NCBI RefSeq assembly: GCF_001583695.1
Contig: NZ_LOBC01000050.1
Coordinates: 1 to 64,000, forward strand
Source of the DNA: Bacillus wiedmannii
GTDB taxonomy: Bacteria > Bacillota > Bacilli > Bacillales > Bacillaceae_G
DNA: 64,000 nucleotides
Direction: 5' to 3'
Under the pieces are notes generated by a model, which ran no database searches, was not told where the DNA came from, and was given only the letters and a program-made list of their open reading frames with translations. A program made the position numbers and the translations under genes. This document shows positions 36,356-45,572 of the stretch, one piece after another (positions within the stretch are counted from its first letter, which is position 1; each line of letters opens with the position of its first letter).

Positions 36356-38648
36356 CTTCTAGCCCCCGTCTCATTAAAATCCCCTTCGCTTTCCGATCTA
36401 ACTGCATTACATACATCAGCATCTCTTCGGAAATTGGTTCTTCTTTTATTGCTTCTTCTGTAGCGCCATATAACTTGGAAATCTGTCTAGCAATCGTATC
36501 CACTTCAAGCGGCGTGAATTGACTGAATAAGAGGCGTAAATGTGGCAACACTTGTAGAAATATCTCTTCATCAAGTTCTTCTAGAACATGAGACATTCCG
36601 TTAAGCAACGATTCGTTATATAAAAAGATATCTTTGGCGCCAGCAAACAAACCATTCAAAAATATCGGAGCTTGCTTTTGCATATCACCGCTTCCATAAA
36701 AATACCCTTCTGCCACTTGCATTACCTCATCGATTTCCCGCTTTCCTAAAGTAGTTAACAGCCCAAATACTGCTCCCTCTACTTGACTTTCTCTTTTTTC
36801 CTTTTGCAAATAAAGCTCCAATGCGTCAATAAATTGCTGATCTGTAGGCTTCATTGTATACAAATCGATAAGCTTTTCTGCAATAATTGCTGGTTCGCCC
36901 CCATCTAAAACAGAAAATAACGAAAGTGCTTTATTCCTAGCGTAATCCGCTTGCTGATTTGCTTTTTCTATTTGTGATAAATAATAAGCACAATTTGCCA
37001 TAGAAGCAAAATCTCCATCCTTTTGCACAGCTTCATCTATAAATTGGGTGTACATGGAAAAGTCGGAAAACAAACCACTTAAATAGGCTTCTAGCAATAA
37101 AAGGGCCACCTCTCCAGCCCGTCCCTTTGCCTTGTGTAGCTTTGCTCTTAGCATTTCCTGCGCCGCTTCTTTCACCGTTCCGCCATACACAGATATATCT
37201 ATCAGAGCACTTTCTACTTGTGCTGAAAAACGATATTTCCAAGTTTCACGCATAAGATTAATATTCTGTTTTCTAGCTAAGTTTGGACCGCGTAGCTTCT
37301 CGCAAAATGGAACTCCTAAAAAAGCGAGACAATGAAAAAATTGACTTAAGCGCAAGTGCCTTTCTTTCTTGTATATGTCAAGAATCGTCTCCTGCGGTAC
37401 AGTTGAACGGGCCGGTAGACGAAACGACCGAACGGAAGCACGAAAATCATGCACGAGCGGCGGCACATCTGCTTCTTTTGACAATTCCCCGCGCTTTGTC
37501 CCTTGCAAACTCTTCTGAAGCAATGCTAAATTATTGGCCGAGAATATCTCACCTTTCACAAATGTACTGCGCACTGCGTCCATTAATTCATACAATCCGG
37601 GTTGCATCTTTCCACGAAGCAGTGCAAGTTCACGTATCATTCGTGCAGCCTCAATCTCATCTGCCATTGATATTCCTTCTACCTTTAGCTGTCTAGCAAT
37701 TCGTATCATAAATTGCTCAGCTACCGATTCATCGCTGTTCTCCCAAATATGTTGGTAAAAAGCAGGTGCAGGCATTCCGCTCTCATAGCCACGCATCTGA
37801 TCACTTTCCAAAAAGGAATACGGCATAAGATAGTTTTTAGCATACAATTTAGGTAACGGGCTTTTCGGCAACTTTTTCTTTTTTCCTTCCAATTCAAGAA
37901 GCCCTTTCACATGAAAGCCCCCAGTAATAACGAGCACCTTGTCATACACTTTACGCGCTTTTTCAATTTCTTTTGCCATATGTATCTCCCTGGCTTCACA
38001 ACCGTCTTCTGTCAACATCCCCTGCGTATAGTCCGCGCGTGTATAATAACAATAATGAAATAACTGACGGACAAACTCCTCGCTCGTCATATGAAAGCCT
38101 TGCAACTCAAAGTATTTCTCCCAAAACTCATGGAAATTTCGGCACCCGGTTTTTTCCGAAAGCATACGGACATATTGGCTATGCCAGAAATATTGCTCAT
38201 CATGTTTCCCATTCTCTTCCTCATTTTTTGTTAAAAACACATATTCTTTATAAGGAAGATCAATAAATGAAACAGGAATGTTCTGTGCAGCGCCTTTTCG
38301 TAGCGCGACAAGTTCTGGCGAATAGTCGAGAAAGGGATAGTACGCACGGTACTTTCCACTTTCTCCTCTTTCAAGCACATTCGTTTTATCATCATAACTG
38401 CAATATATACAAATCGGAGCTTTACTATCTGCACTCACAATATGCGGAATAAGTGGGTTACAGTCTATCGGGCCTTCTATAAGAATTGCATCTGGTTTAT
38501 AGCATTTAACAATCTTTTGTATATGAAAAGAGCACGCGGGACTATGATGGCGAATTGGCACGTATACGACGTTCCGATCTAAATTGTAAGCTCTTTGAAA
38601 CAATGCATTTACTTCAGCTGATTGCGAGCTTCGAAAAACGACTTCCAT
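36345..38648 (-). CDS. DUF5682 family protein
   Basis: A 767-residue cytoplasmic protein. The N-terminus has the DUF5682 signature VVYVPIRHHSPACSFHIQKI, then PDAILIEGPIDCNPLI, and VLVITGGFHVKGLLELEG near residue 247. This region resembles the ChaN/TraB/EreA-like fold, which uses conserved His and Glu residues. The C-terminal 350 residues are helical repeats. It overlaps moxR by 40 bases and the VWA gene by 11. GGAGGAGAGGT precedes the ATG. The enzymatic activity is not known; the conserved His pair and Glu suggest one. Confidence 0.88.
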   Translation of the reverse strand: MEVVFRSSQSAEVNALFQRAYNLDRNVVYVPIRHHSPACSFHIQKIVKCYKPDAILIEGPIDCNPLIPHIVSADSKAPICIYCSYDDKTNVLERGESGKYRAYYPFLDYSPELVALRKGAAQNIPVSFIDLPYKEYVFLTKNEEENGKHDEQYFWHSQYVRMLSEKTGCRNFHEFWEKYFELQGFHMTSEEFVRQLFHYCYYTRADYTQGMLTEDGCEAREIHMAKEIEKARKVYDKVLVITGGFHVKGLLELEGKKKKLPKSPLPKLYAKNYLMPYSFLESDQMRGYESGMPAPAFYQHIWENSDESVAEQFMIRIARQLKVEGISMADEIEAARMIRELALLRGKMQPGLYELMDAVRSTFVKGEIFSANNLALLQKSLQGTKRGELSKEADVPPLVHDFRASVRSFRLPARSTVPQETILDIYKKERHLRLSQFFHCLAFLGVPFCEKLRGPNLARKQNINLMRETWKYRFSAQVESALIDISVYGGTVKEAAQEMLRAKLHKAKGRAGEVALLLLEAYLSGLFSDFSMYTQFIDEAVQKDGDFASMANCAYYLSQIEKANQQADYARNKALSLFSVLDGGEPAIIAEKLIDLYTMKPTDQQFIDALELYLQKEKRESQVEGAVFGLLTTLGKREIDEVMQVAEGYFYGSGDMQKQAPIFLNGLFAGAKDIFLYNESLLNGMSHVLEELDEEIFLQVLPHLRLLFSQFTPLEVDTIARQISKLYGATEEAIKEEPISEEMLMYVMQLDRKAKGILMRRGLEDGE

Positions 38649-39715
38649 ACCTCTCCTCCTATTTGGCCTCGCGCCTTAACGATGCTTGTAAAATAACTGC
38701 GTAACTTTTCTAAATCATCCTTGTTTTCTTTCGCAATCGTCCCTGACAAATATCGAACAAGCGCATCCATTTTCACTTCTCCACTTCCATAATAGTACGC
38801 ATCCATTGCACTTTGATAATATACAGATACCGCTTCTGCTGTACTCATAACAGAAGATGGCTGATCAATTCGTTTTCCTTCAGCAGTTACCCCTTCTCGA
38901 AGTTCATGAAAAACAGTCGCTAACAGCTGAACAACCGTTTGATCCACTTTTGGTTTGATGCCTGATGCCCTTAATAACCGCGTTACTTGTGACTCTATTA
39001 TTTTTGCTTCAAGCTTTACATCTTGAATTGGATGTACCGTTTCAAAATTAAAACGACGTTTCAATGCACTACTCATCTCATTCACACCGCGATCGCGTGT
39101 GTTAGCCGTCGCAATAATATTGAAGCCAGGCTTTGCTGTAAGAATTCCTTGTTCTCCAAATTCCGGAATATTGAGCACCTTATCGCTCAGAACGCTGATC
39201 AATGAATCTTGCACTTCCTGTGGGCAACGCGTTAACTCTTCAAATCTAGTTAATATCCCTTTTTCCATCCCAACGAAGAGAGGCCCTGGCACAAGCGCCT
39301 CCCTTACAGGTCCTTTCGCAAGAAGAAGTGCATAGTTCCACGAATACTTAATTGTATCTTCCATCGTAGCGGCGGTTCCTTGCACAGTGTTACGGCTATT
39401 TCTGCATATTGCGGCAGTAAGTAGCTCACTCAGCATCGTCTTTGCAGTCCCAGGCTCCCCAATTAACATAAGTCCGCGATTCCCTGCTAATGTAACAATC
39501 GCTCGTTCCACAAGCGCATCATTCCCATAAAACTTACGGCTAATTTCCACTTCTTTTCCTTCCAAAAGAAGCGGTTCTTCTTGTCCGATAATAAACGTAC
39601 GAACAGCACGCGGTGACAATCGCCAGTTAGGTGGTTTTGGAAACGAATCATTCGCTTCTAACGCATTCAATTCTATTTCATACAATTCTTCCATTAATGG
39701 TTTAATAGACTGCAT
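38609..39715 (-). CDS. MoxR-type AAA+ ATPase
   Basis: A 368-residue AAA+ ATPase of the MoxR clade. Walker A is GEPGTAKT (86-93). The Walker B region reads GILTRFEELTRCPQEVQDSL, with Glu159-Glu160 where most relatives have Asp-Glu. Sensor 1 is Asn205 in ATANTRDRG and the arginine finger is in ALKRRF (near 221). MoxR proteins act as chaperone-like remodelling machines with VWA partners, which fits the gene two positions downstream. It starts 15 bases after the DUF4132 stop and overlaps DUF5682 by 40 bases. Confidence 0.93.
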   Translation of the reverse strand: MQSIKPLMEELYEIELNALEANDSFPKPPNWRLSPRAVRTFIIGQEEPLLLEGKEVEISRKFYGNDALVERAIVTLAGNRGLMLIGEPGTAKTMLSELLTAAICRNSRNTVQGTAATMEDTIKYSWNYALLLAKGPVREALVPGPLFVGMEKGILTRFEELTRCPQEVQDSLISVLSDKVLNIPEFGEQGILTAKPGFNIIATANTRDRGVNEMSSALKRRFNFETVHPIQDVKLEAKIIESQVTRLLRASGIKPKVDQTVVQLLATVFHELREGVTAEGKRIDQPSSVMSTAEAVSVYYQSAMDAYYYGSGEVKMDALVRYLSGTIAKENKDDLEKLRSYFTSIVKARGQIGGEVWKSFFEARNQLK

Positions 39716-39730
39716 ATGTCATTTCCTTTC

Positions 39731-42700
39731 TTATCGCTTACTGCGCCAGTTTTCATCATGGCCAAGATTCGATTCTGTCGTCCGTTTTATATCATATAAA
39801 ATTTCGCTAAAAAATCGTTTAGGTACTTGATTTGGCACAATGCGTCTCGCATCATCAACTTCGTCATAGGAGTATGAACCGCGGCTCACTGTGCCTGCTT
39901 TATAAAATTGAATTTCAAATAAGCATACATCGTCCTCTTCTTCATATCCAACAGGTGCACCTTCAAATGCAAGCTCCGCCCCTAATCCTGTGCGGGCGTC
40001 TTCTTTATAGAAAGAATAATACACACCAGCGTCTTCAACTGATCCGCGATTCCAACCGTACTTCGTTAACTTACCAAACAGCGACCGACCATTGATTTGA
40101 ATGCCCCCAAACCTTTCCACAGTTACTTTCTCATCTTCCGCCGCCAGAAATACTTCGCGAACAATTTGCGGGAATGGTTGGATAACCTCATAATCTTCTA
40201 ATTGTTCCTTCCATAATTCCCTTTCCTCTTTGGACAATTCTAGCGGATGGATTAGACCGATAACAGTGTCTGGCGTAAGTTCATGCTCTTCTTCGTCAAC
40301 CGTATTGAATGTGCCGTCTTCCATATAACGAAAAGTCGCAAGCAACTTTCCTTCCTTATACTCGCCCCAAATAAGTGAGATAGCAAATTGCTGCATAATT
40401 GGATTTTCCACAAACAAAGACTTCCATGTATGTTGCGACCAATAACGATTAAGAGAAAGTGCCATTTCAAGACGTTGCGTTTGCATACTAATGATACTTC
40501 GAAGCTGTTTCTTTATAGATGATAACTCCATCTTAGCCTCTTCTGCTTTTTCCACATGATCTTTTGCATTTGGTTTCGGAAGCGACTTTATTCGTTTTCC
40601 TTCTTCTGTTTTTAACTCGATTTTCAGGTTGGGCGTTAAATAGGCAGTAAACATCCTACTTCCGTAATCAATTGTCTTTTCACCGCGTTTATTAAAACCA
40701 AGGTCCGGAACAAGCTGATCCTCTAGTTCTTCTTCTGTTATACCACGTGTTTTAGCAGCGAGACTCAACGCTTTTTTCGCAGCATTACGCACCTGTTTAT
40801 GTTTATATTTGAATGCTATGGTATTAATCGTCATAAGTGCAAGATGCGACGAAGACAACGCCAACGCCTGAACAGCTGCTGCAGCGATAGCTCCGCGCAT
40901 GCCAACAGCCCACTCATCAATCTGCTTTTTGAGCAGTAGCGCCATTTCATCATCACTATGAACGCTATACATCGAAAGAATACCGCGCTTTTTCGCCTCC
41001 GCTCCTTGAGAAATCCACAGCTGATAGATTGCTTGTATATTTTCTTTCAAATCTTGTTCATTTAAAGCTGCACCTATCACTTCCACCGCTTCCTTTTTCT
41101 CAATTACAGACTCCGATACATACTGCTGAAAATAAGCAAGCGGAAGCGTTGCATCCGCAATTACATCGGAATCACGAAGACGAATTTGTGGTTCAAATCC
41201 GAGCCACTGCACGAGTGCGTTTCTTTTTTGTGGTGTTAAAATACGTGTACAAAAAGCTTCGATACTTCCTGATACTCCTTCTAGGTCTCCATCGCCAAGC
41301 AGCGGAGCAAACTTCTCCATCAAGGAAGCATTTTTCTTTTCTTGCAAAGCTTCTTGCACAAGTTGTGTATATTTTTCAGATTTATAGTTTAAAAGTGTTT
41401 GCATTACATTTTCGCGTACGACTTTCTTTCTACTATTCAATTCCTTCGCTACATCATCTGCAGCTTCCACATCTTTTGTAAGAAACTCGACTGCGGCAGT
41501 ACGTACTTTTTTAGAGGAATCTCCAAGACTTTGAATAAGAAGAGCACGCGTTTTAACCCCATCATACTTTGCTAGCTCATCCAAAATGAAAATCCGTTCA
41601 TCTACAGGATACTCAGTAAATACTCCTGTCACATATGCCTGTTCTTTTACAAATAAACGAACGAGTGCTTCTTTTGCCTTACTTTCCTCCTCACTGTGCC
41701 GAGCAGCTTGTTTAACTGAATAATAAACAAGTTTCTCCTTCGATAAACCGTAGGATAGAAGATCTTCCAACATTCGTTCAAGCGAACCTTCCTTATGAGA
41801 ATACTGTTGCAGAAGTTCATATAATTTATAATTATAGTCATTTCCAAATTGAAGTTTGAGTGCTGCTTCCCTCTTTACCGCTTCCTCTATATCCCAAAGG
41901 AGTGCAATTGCTAAAACAGACATTCCTCGGTAATTATTTTGCTGCTTTGAACTCTCAAGCACTTGCTTCATATCTTCAAATGATAATTTCCCAACTAAAT
42001 AGTCACGATATGTATCGCGTATGTCAGATGATTCGGACTCAAGGGCAATCGTTAAAAATTCTTCACGTAATCTGTTTCGATTAAATTCGTATCCTTTTTC
42101 CGCCAAAAGCATCACCACGAAAAGATAATGACTTTGACTTAAATATTGCAGCGTACGCTGAACAAATTCTGGCTGTTCTTCCACCATACGAAGCAATAAT
42201 TGATATTCATATACTTTGTCGGAGTTAAAGACGCCTAAATGACGCCATGTAAGACGATATGCGAAAAACCTTTCCTCTGAAACACCGAATTGTTCGCACA
42301 AGTTTAGACTGGTTTCATACGCTTGTTTATCAAAACCCCTTGTTCTTACATGATTTCCAAACTGATCAAGAACATGACACACATGATCCGTTGCATAATC
42401 CATAAAATTTTTAACAGAACGTTTCGCTAACAAGTCAATATATCGTCTTGCCACATTTGAATGCTGATAAACACGAAATAATAGGTGCCAGGTTACATCA
42501 GGTAAAGATGAACCAACAGAAACTTCACTATCAGATTCACCTTGAACGTATCTTTTCGCCAATTCTATCTTCTCTTGTGCCCCATCCAGTTTCAATATAA
42601 ACTCCGCATGCTCTTGCAGCTCTTCCTCCAATAAAGAACTGTACGTAAGAAATCTCTCATAATCTGCATCTAGCATATGCAGAAGCAAAACCATCTTTGG

Positions 42701-43159
42701 TCGACCTGTTATAACTTGCAACTTCTCTTCTATGTACTTTGGATTCTCCCTTATTAATTCCCTAAGAAAAACATCCGCTTCATTTACAGAACGGGAAAGA
42801 TTTGTTAAATACTTACACGCCAATTCTACAAGACTATCAAATGCAAGACCGCTTTTTTCAAAATAAACTTTTATATCTGGAAAACTCATATGTGAAAAGC
42901 GTACGAGAAGAACATTCAACAGTTGATCTTCAAGCAAGTAATAAAATAACCGAAAAAAACCTGCGTCTTGCTTATACGTTTCCCTAAAATCACTCATAAA
43001 CTGCCAAGCAAAATCACTACGTTTATTGTCACGAATTGTCGTTTGTTCTATATGCTTTAAAATTTCTTCATCTCTCGTCTGCAAGTAACGTAACGCTAAT
43101 TCTTCTTGTTCCCCTGTTATATTAAGATGTTGAAACAACTGATATGTACTGACTGCCAT
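39731..43159 (-). CDS. Large DUF4132 domain protein with HEAT-like repeats
   Basis: A 1,142-residue cytoplasmic protein. Residues 1-700 are mainly paired helices resembling HEAT repeats (for instance DGVKTRALLIQSLGDSSKKV, then VRTAAVEFLTK). Residues of about 860-1045 carry DUF4132, with ALSLNRYWSQHTWKSLFVENP and a following FAISLIWGEY. It is the first gene of the six-gene operon and the largest product, so probably a scaffold or adaptor. AGGGAGG is eight bases before the ATG. DUF4132 proteins are known to sit beside MoxR/VWA/SWIM genes; activity is unknown. Confidence 0.88.
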   Translation of the reverse strand: MAVSTYQLFQHLNITGEQEELALRYLQTRDEEILKHIEQTTIRDNKRSDFAWQFMSDFRETYKQDAGFFRLFYYLLEDQLLNVLLVRFSHMSFPDIKVYFEKSGLAFDSLVELACKYLTNLSRSVNEADVFLRELIRENPKYIEEKLQVITGRPKMVLLLHMLDADYERFLTYSSLLEEELQEHAEFILKLDGAQEKIELAKRYVQGESDSEVSVGSSLPDVTWHLLFRVYQHSNVARRYIDLLAKRSVKNFMDYATDHVCHVLDQFGNHVRTRGFDKQAYETSLNLCEQFGVSEERFFAYRLTWRHLGVFNSDKVYEYQLLLRMVEEQPEFVQRTLQYLSQSHYLFVVMLLAEKGYEFNRNRLREEFLTIALESESSDIRDTYRDYLVGKLSFEDMKQVLESSKQQNNYRGMSVLAIALLWDIEEAVKREAALKLQFGNDYNYKLYELLQQYSHKEGSLERMLEDLLSYGLSKEKLVYYSVKQAARHSEEESKAKEALVRLFVKEQAYVTGVFTEYPVDERIFILDELAKYDGVKTRALLIQSLGDSSKKVRTAAVEFLTKDVEAADDVAKELNSRKKVVRENVMQTLLNYKSEKYTQLVQEALQEKKNASLMEKFAPLLGDGDLEGVSGSIEAFCTRILTPQKRNALVQWLGFEPQIRLRDSDVIADATLPLAYFQQYVSESVIEKKEAVEVIGAALNEQDLKENIQAIYQLWISQGAEAKKRGILSMYSVHSDDEMALLLKKQIDEWAVGMRGAIAAAAVQALALSSSHLALMTINTIAFKYKHKQVRNAAKKALSLAAKTRGITEEELEDQLVPDLGFNKRGEKTIDYGSRMFTAYLTPNLKIELKTEEGKRIKSLPKPNAKDHVEKAEEAKMELSSIKKQLRSIISMQTQRLEMALSLNRYWSQHTWKSLFVENPIMQQFAISLIWGEYKEGKLLATFRYMEDGTFNTVDEEEHELTPDTVIGLIHPLELSKEERELWKEQLEDYEVIQPFPQIVREVFLAAEDEKVTVERFGGIQINGRSLFGKLTKYGWNRGSVEDAGVYYSFYKEDARTGLGAELAFEGAPVGYEEEDDVCLFEIQFYKAGTVSRGSYSYDEVDDARRIVPNQVPKRFFSEILYDIKRTTESNLGHDENWRSKR

Positions 43160-43585
43160 CTTCTCTGCCTCCCTAGTTCTTTTATAAATTCATCGTTATA
43201 TCATTTATATATGATAATAACCATCCTCTCGTATGTCTGAAATTTCAGATACAGAAATACGGAATATATTTACATTATTAGTATATCATATCAACCTAAA
43301 TAAGAACGTACGTTTCTTTTAAAAACTTCATATTTATTTAAAACAATCATTGAAAATTTGGTTTAGAGATAAACAAAGTAAGTACTGAATGTTTTTATGA
43401 TATGTATTAGACTTAAGATTTCGGCAAAAAATTCGAGCACTGCATTCAAACGTAATTTAATGAATAAAAAAGACGCCAATTATAGCGTCTTGAACTGTAC
43501 CCCGGGGATATGCAACGCTATCTTAAATAGATTTTCTGGTTATAATACAGGCCCATAAAGGAGCTGTTTTATCCCACTTTTATTT
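43160..43585. other. Spacer between the DUF4132 operon and the toxin/immunity pair
   Basis: Holds the promoter of the 10-kb DUF4132-MoxR operon (not resolved) and the terminator at 43470-43491. The stretch 43495-43560 has slightly higher GC (CCCCGGGG) but no gene. Confidence 0.4.
43470..43491 (-). terminator. Terminator of the toxin/immunity genes
   Basis: AAGACGC and GCGTCTT pair around an 8-base loop. The run of As on the left gives the U-tract for minus-strand transcripts. It lies about 95 bases after the immunity gene. Confidence 0.75.
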
Positions 43586-43801
43586 TTATTTGTAATTCCA
43601 TGCTATTTCTACTACTTCTTCGGGAGTCAATTCTTCATCATTCCAAAAAATCAAATCACTTGGAGCAGGGTGAGGTACACCAGAGTTATTAAATTGATGA
43701 ACATAGTTACTGTGTTCATCCTCAGGTAAATCAAGATCATAAATTTTTTTTACAAGCTCAAGCAGTTCTGTTTTCGTCAATTTACATATCAAATTTTTCA
43801 T
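43586..43801 (-). CDS. Im9-like colicin DNase immunity protein
   Basis: A 71-residue acidic protein matching the colicin/pyocin DNase immunity family. LTKTELLELVKKIYDLD is helix 1, and HPAPSDLIFWNDEELTPEEVV corresponds to the HPSGSDLIYYP inhibitory helix of Im9. The key Ser-Asp is kept, with Phe-Trp in place of Tyr-Tyr. It begins 13 bases after the HNH nuclease gene and should neutralise it. The ATG at 43801 directly abuts GAAAGG; a TTG at 43792 would be better spaced, so the start is uncertain. Confidence 0.88.
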   Translation of the reverse strand: MKNLICKLTKTELLELVKKIYDLDLPEDEHSNYVHQFNNSGVPHPAPSDLIFWNDEELTPEEVVEIAWNYK

Positions 43802-43814
43802 CCTTTCATTTAAT

Positions 43815-44162
43815 TTATAACCCTTTGTTCCCGAAATGGTATGCGGGATCTAAAACATTTTGATGTATTTTAGGAGATACAATCATTAGATTATAGACAT
43901 CTCCATCTTTATCAATAGACAGTTTATGATGCAATATATATTTATTATGGTTACCATAATGTTCCGTTCTTGGTGAGTAAGGAGCCTTACCGTTTTTCAT
44001 AAGCTTTTTTATATCCATAGGACTAAATTCTCCAGCATAACTTGAATCAGCAAGTGTTTTCCAAAATTCCTCTCTAAAATCATCAAATGATTTAAATTCT
44101 TTTCCGACTAATTTGTCTCTAACTTCTTGCGGAATAATACCAATATCACCATCATTATACAT
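43815..44162 (-). CDS. Orphan colicin-E9-like HNH DNase domain
   Basis: A 115-residue protein that is almost entirely a colicin-type HNH nuclease domain. IPQEVRDKLVGKEFKSFDDFR closely follows the E9 DNase start, and YILHHKLSIDKDGDVYN followed by LMIVSPKIHQN matches its beta-beta-alpha metal site. His78-His79, Asn91 and His100 are kept; the fourth His of E9 is Leu here, and three residues are missing before Asn91. It has no signal peptide, receptor or translocation domain, and a stop closes the frame 9 bases upstream of the ATG. The ribosome site is weak. It may be the 3' cassette of a lost polymorphic toxin. Confidence 0.87.
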   Translation of the reverse strand: MYNDGDIGIIPQEVRDKLVGKEFKSFDDFREEFWKTLADSSYAGEFSPMDIKKLMKNGKAPYSPRTEHYGNHNKYILHHKLSIDKDGDVYNLMIVSPKIHQNVLDPAYHFGNKGL

Positions 44163-44350
44163 TAACTTCTATGATGTATAACCTTCTAATGAATTAAGCT
44201 AATTCTCCTGTTTCGGAGGTTTGGATAAAAATATCCTCCTTGAACATAGGCATTTTTTTATTCATGAAGAAATATTACCGCAAAGCTACATTGATAAAAC
44301 ACACGGCAAATTTATTTATCAAATTACAAATCCAACTCTCACAAAAAACA

Positions 44351-44388
44351 GGATAAAAAAATAAACAGCAGAACTAGTCCACTGTTTA
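44351..44388 (-). terminator. Terminator of the nhe operon
   Basis: TAAACAG (44362-44368) and CTGTTTA (44382-44388) pair around a 13-base loop. The nheC stop codon is in the right arm, and AAAAAAA on the left gives a long U-tract on the minus transcript. Confidence 0.75.
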
Positions 44389-45465
44389 CTTCGCCACGCC
44401 TTCATGTAATTTTTCTGTATAATCTTTTACATCTTTCCAGCTATCTTTCGCTGTATGTAAATCTTCTTTTATAAACGTAAATTCTTCAGGGCTGATTCCT
44501 TTTACGTTTTGCAGTAAATTATTATATTTTGCCCCTACTGTATACCATTGATTTGATATATTTTGCAGTGCTGTAATTGCTGCATCAATTGTTTCAGTCA
44601 TATTTGTTGTTTTATTTTTTACATCTGTCAATATTGCCACTTCTGCTTGTGCGCCAGAAATTCTATCTTTTAAATTGGAGATTTCTCTTTCTGCATTTGC
44701 GATATCTTTTTTCGCAATCGCAATCATCGGTCCGCCAGCAAGACATGTTATTAGTGCTACGCAAAGTACGCCACCAGCAATGACCATATCATTACTCTTT
44801 TTGATTGAATCGTTATATGTATTTATTTGTTGCTCTAGAGCTGGAATGCCAGCATTCGTACTTGCTAAAATTGCTGTTAATTGATTTGTATCCTCTTTAA
44901 AACTATTTGTGTCTTTCGCCATTCTATCGCGAAAAGCTTTCAAATCCCCTAATAATACATCTACCTCATTTTGATTTTTTACAATATCAGCATACAACTT
45001 TTCTAAATCCGCTTTTAATTTTCCACTATCCTTTTGTTCAATCGCTACTAGCATGCTATTATAATACGCTTGAAAAGTATTATTGTAATTAATAATATTT
45101 TGATCTGTTTTCATAATTTGAGGCTTCATATAATTTAACCAATACGCTGCGTTAATTTTTGCATCTCTTTGGTGCTGAATCATATTTCCTTTAAACTCAC
45201 TATTAATGGAACTTATTTTACTCAAATCAGTCTCTTGCTGATTTTGAATTAATTTTGCATATGAATCCATTGCAAATATGCTCGATGTCGTTTGCGCCAT
45301 AACATCTTGGAATCCAGCTGGCCCTAACGAATAATTTTCCGCACTTTCTTGCAATGTTTTTACGTTTTGTTCTGCTGCAAAAGGATGTAAAGGAAATGCG
45401 TTACTTGTTGCCACTCCAGCAATCATTAACGTTAAAAGACATTTTTTATAAAATCGTTTCTGCAT
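44386..45465 (-). CDS. nheC: Non-haemolytic enterotoxin component NheC
   Basis: A 359-residue secreted protein of the ClyA/Hbl/Nhe pore-forming toxin superfamily. The start is the ATG at 45465, six bases after AGGTG; a GTG 3 codons earlier is in frame, but 359 residues is the known length. It has a signal peptide (LTLMIAGVATSNAFPLH), long helices and a hydrophobic hairpin, VIAGGVLCVALITCLAGGP, near residue 240. NheC primes NheB binding to the target membrane; NheA then completes the pore. It has lower expression than NheA/B in known strains, in line with the hairpin upstream. Confidence 0.96.
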   Translation of the reverse strand: MQKRFYKKCLLTLMIAGVATSNAFPLHPFAAEQNVKTLQESAENYSLGPAGFQDVMAQTTSSIFAMDSYAKLIQNQQETDLSKISSINSEFKGNMIQHQRDAKINAAYWLNYMKPQIMKTDQNIINYNNTFQAYYNSMLVAIEQKDSGKLKADLEKLYADIVKNQNEVDVLLGDLKAFRDRMAKDTNSFKEDTNQLTAILASTNAGIPALEQQINTYNDSIKKSNDMVIAGGVLCVALITCLAGGPMIAIAKKDIANAEREISNLKDRISGAQAEVAILTDVKNKTTNMTETIDAAITALQNISNQWYTVGAKYNNLLQNVKGISPEEFTFIKEDLHTAKDSWKDVKDYTEKLHEGVAK

Positions 45466-45498
45466 ACTCTTCACCTATTTTCTTTATAAGGGTATAAA

Positions 45499-45528
45499 AA
45501 GCTCCTGCTCACAACTGAACAGGAGCTT
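45499..45528 (-). terminator. Attenuator-like hairpin between nheB and nheC
   Basis: On the minus strand AAGCTCCTGTTCA and TGAGCAGGAGCTT form a 13-bp stem (one G-U pair) with a GTTG loop, followed by TTTTAT. A 13-bp inverted repeat at this position is described for nhe; it should reduce transcription into nheC. Confidence 0.88.
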
Positions 45529-45572
45529 CAAATCACTCATCAATACTTAACGCTCTAACGATTCGTATCCGA

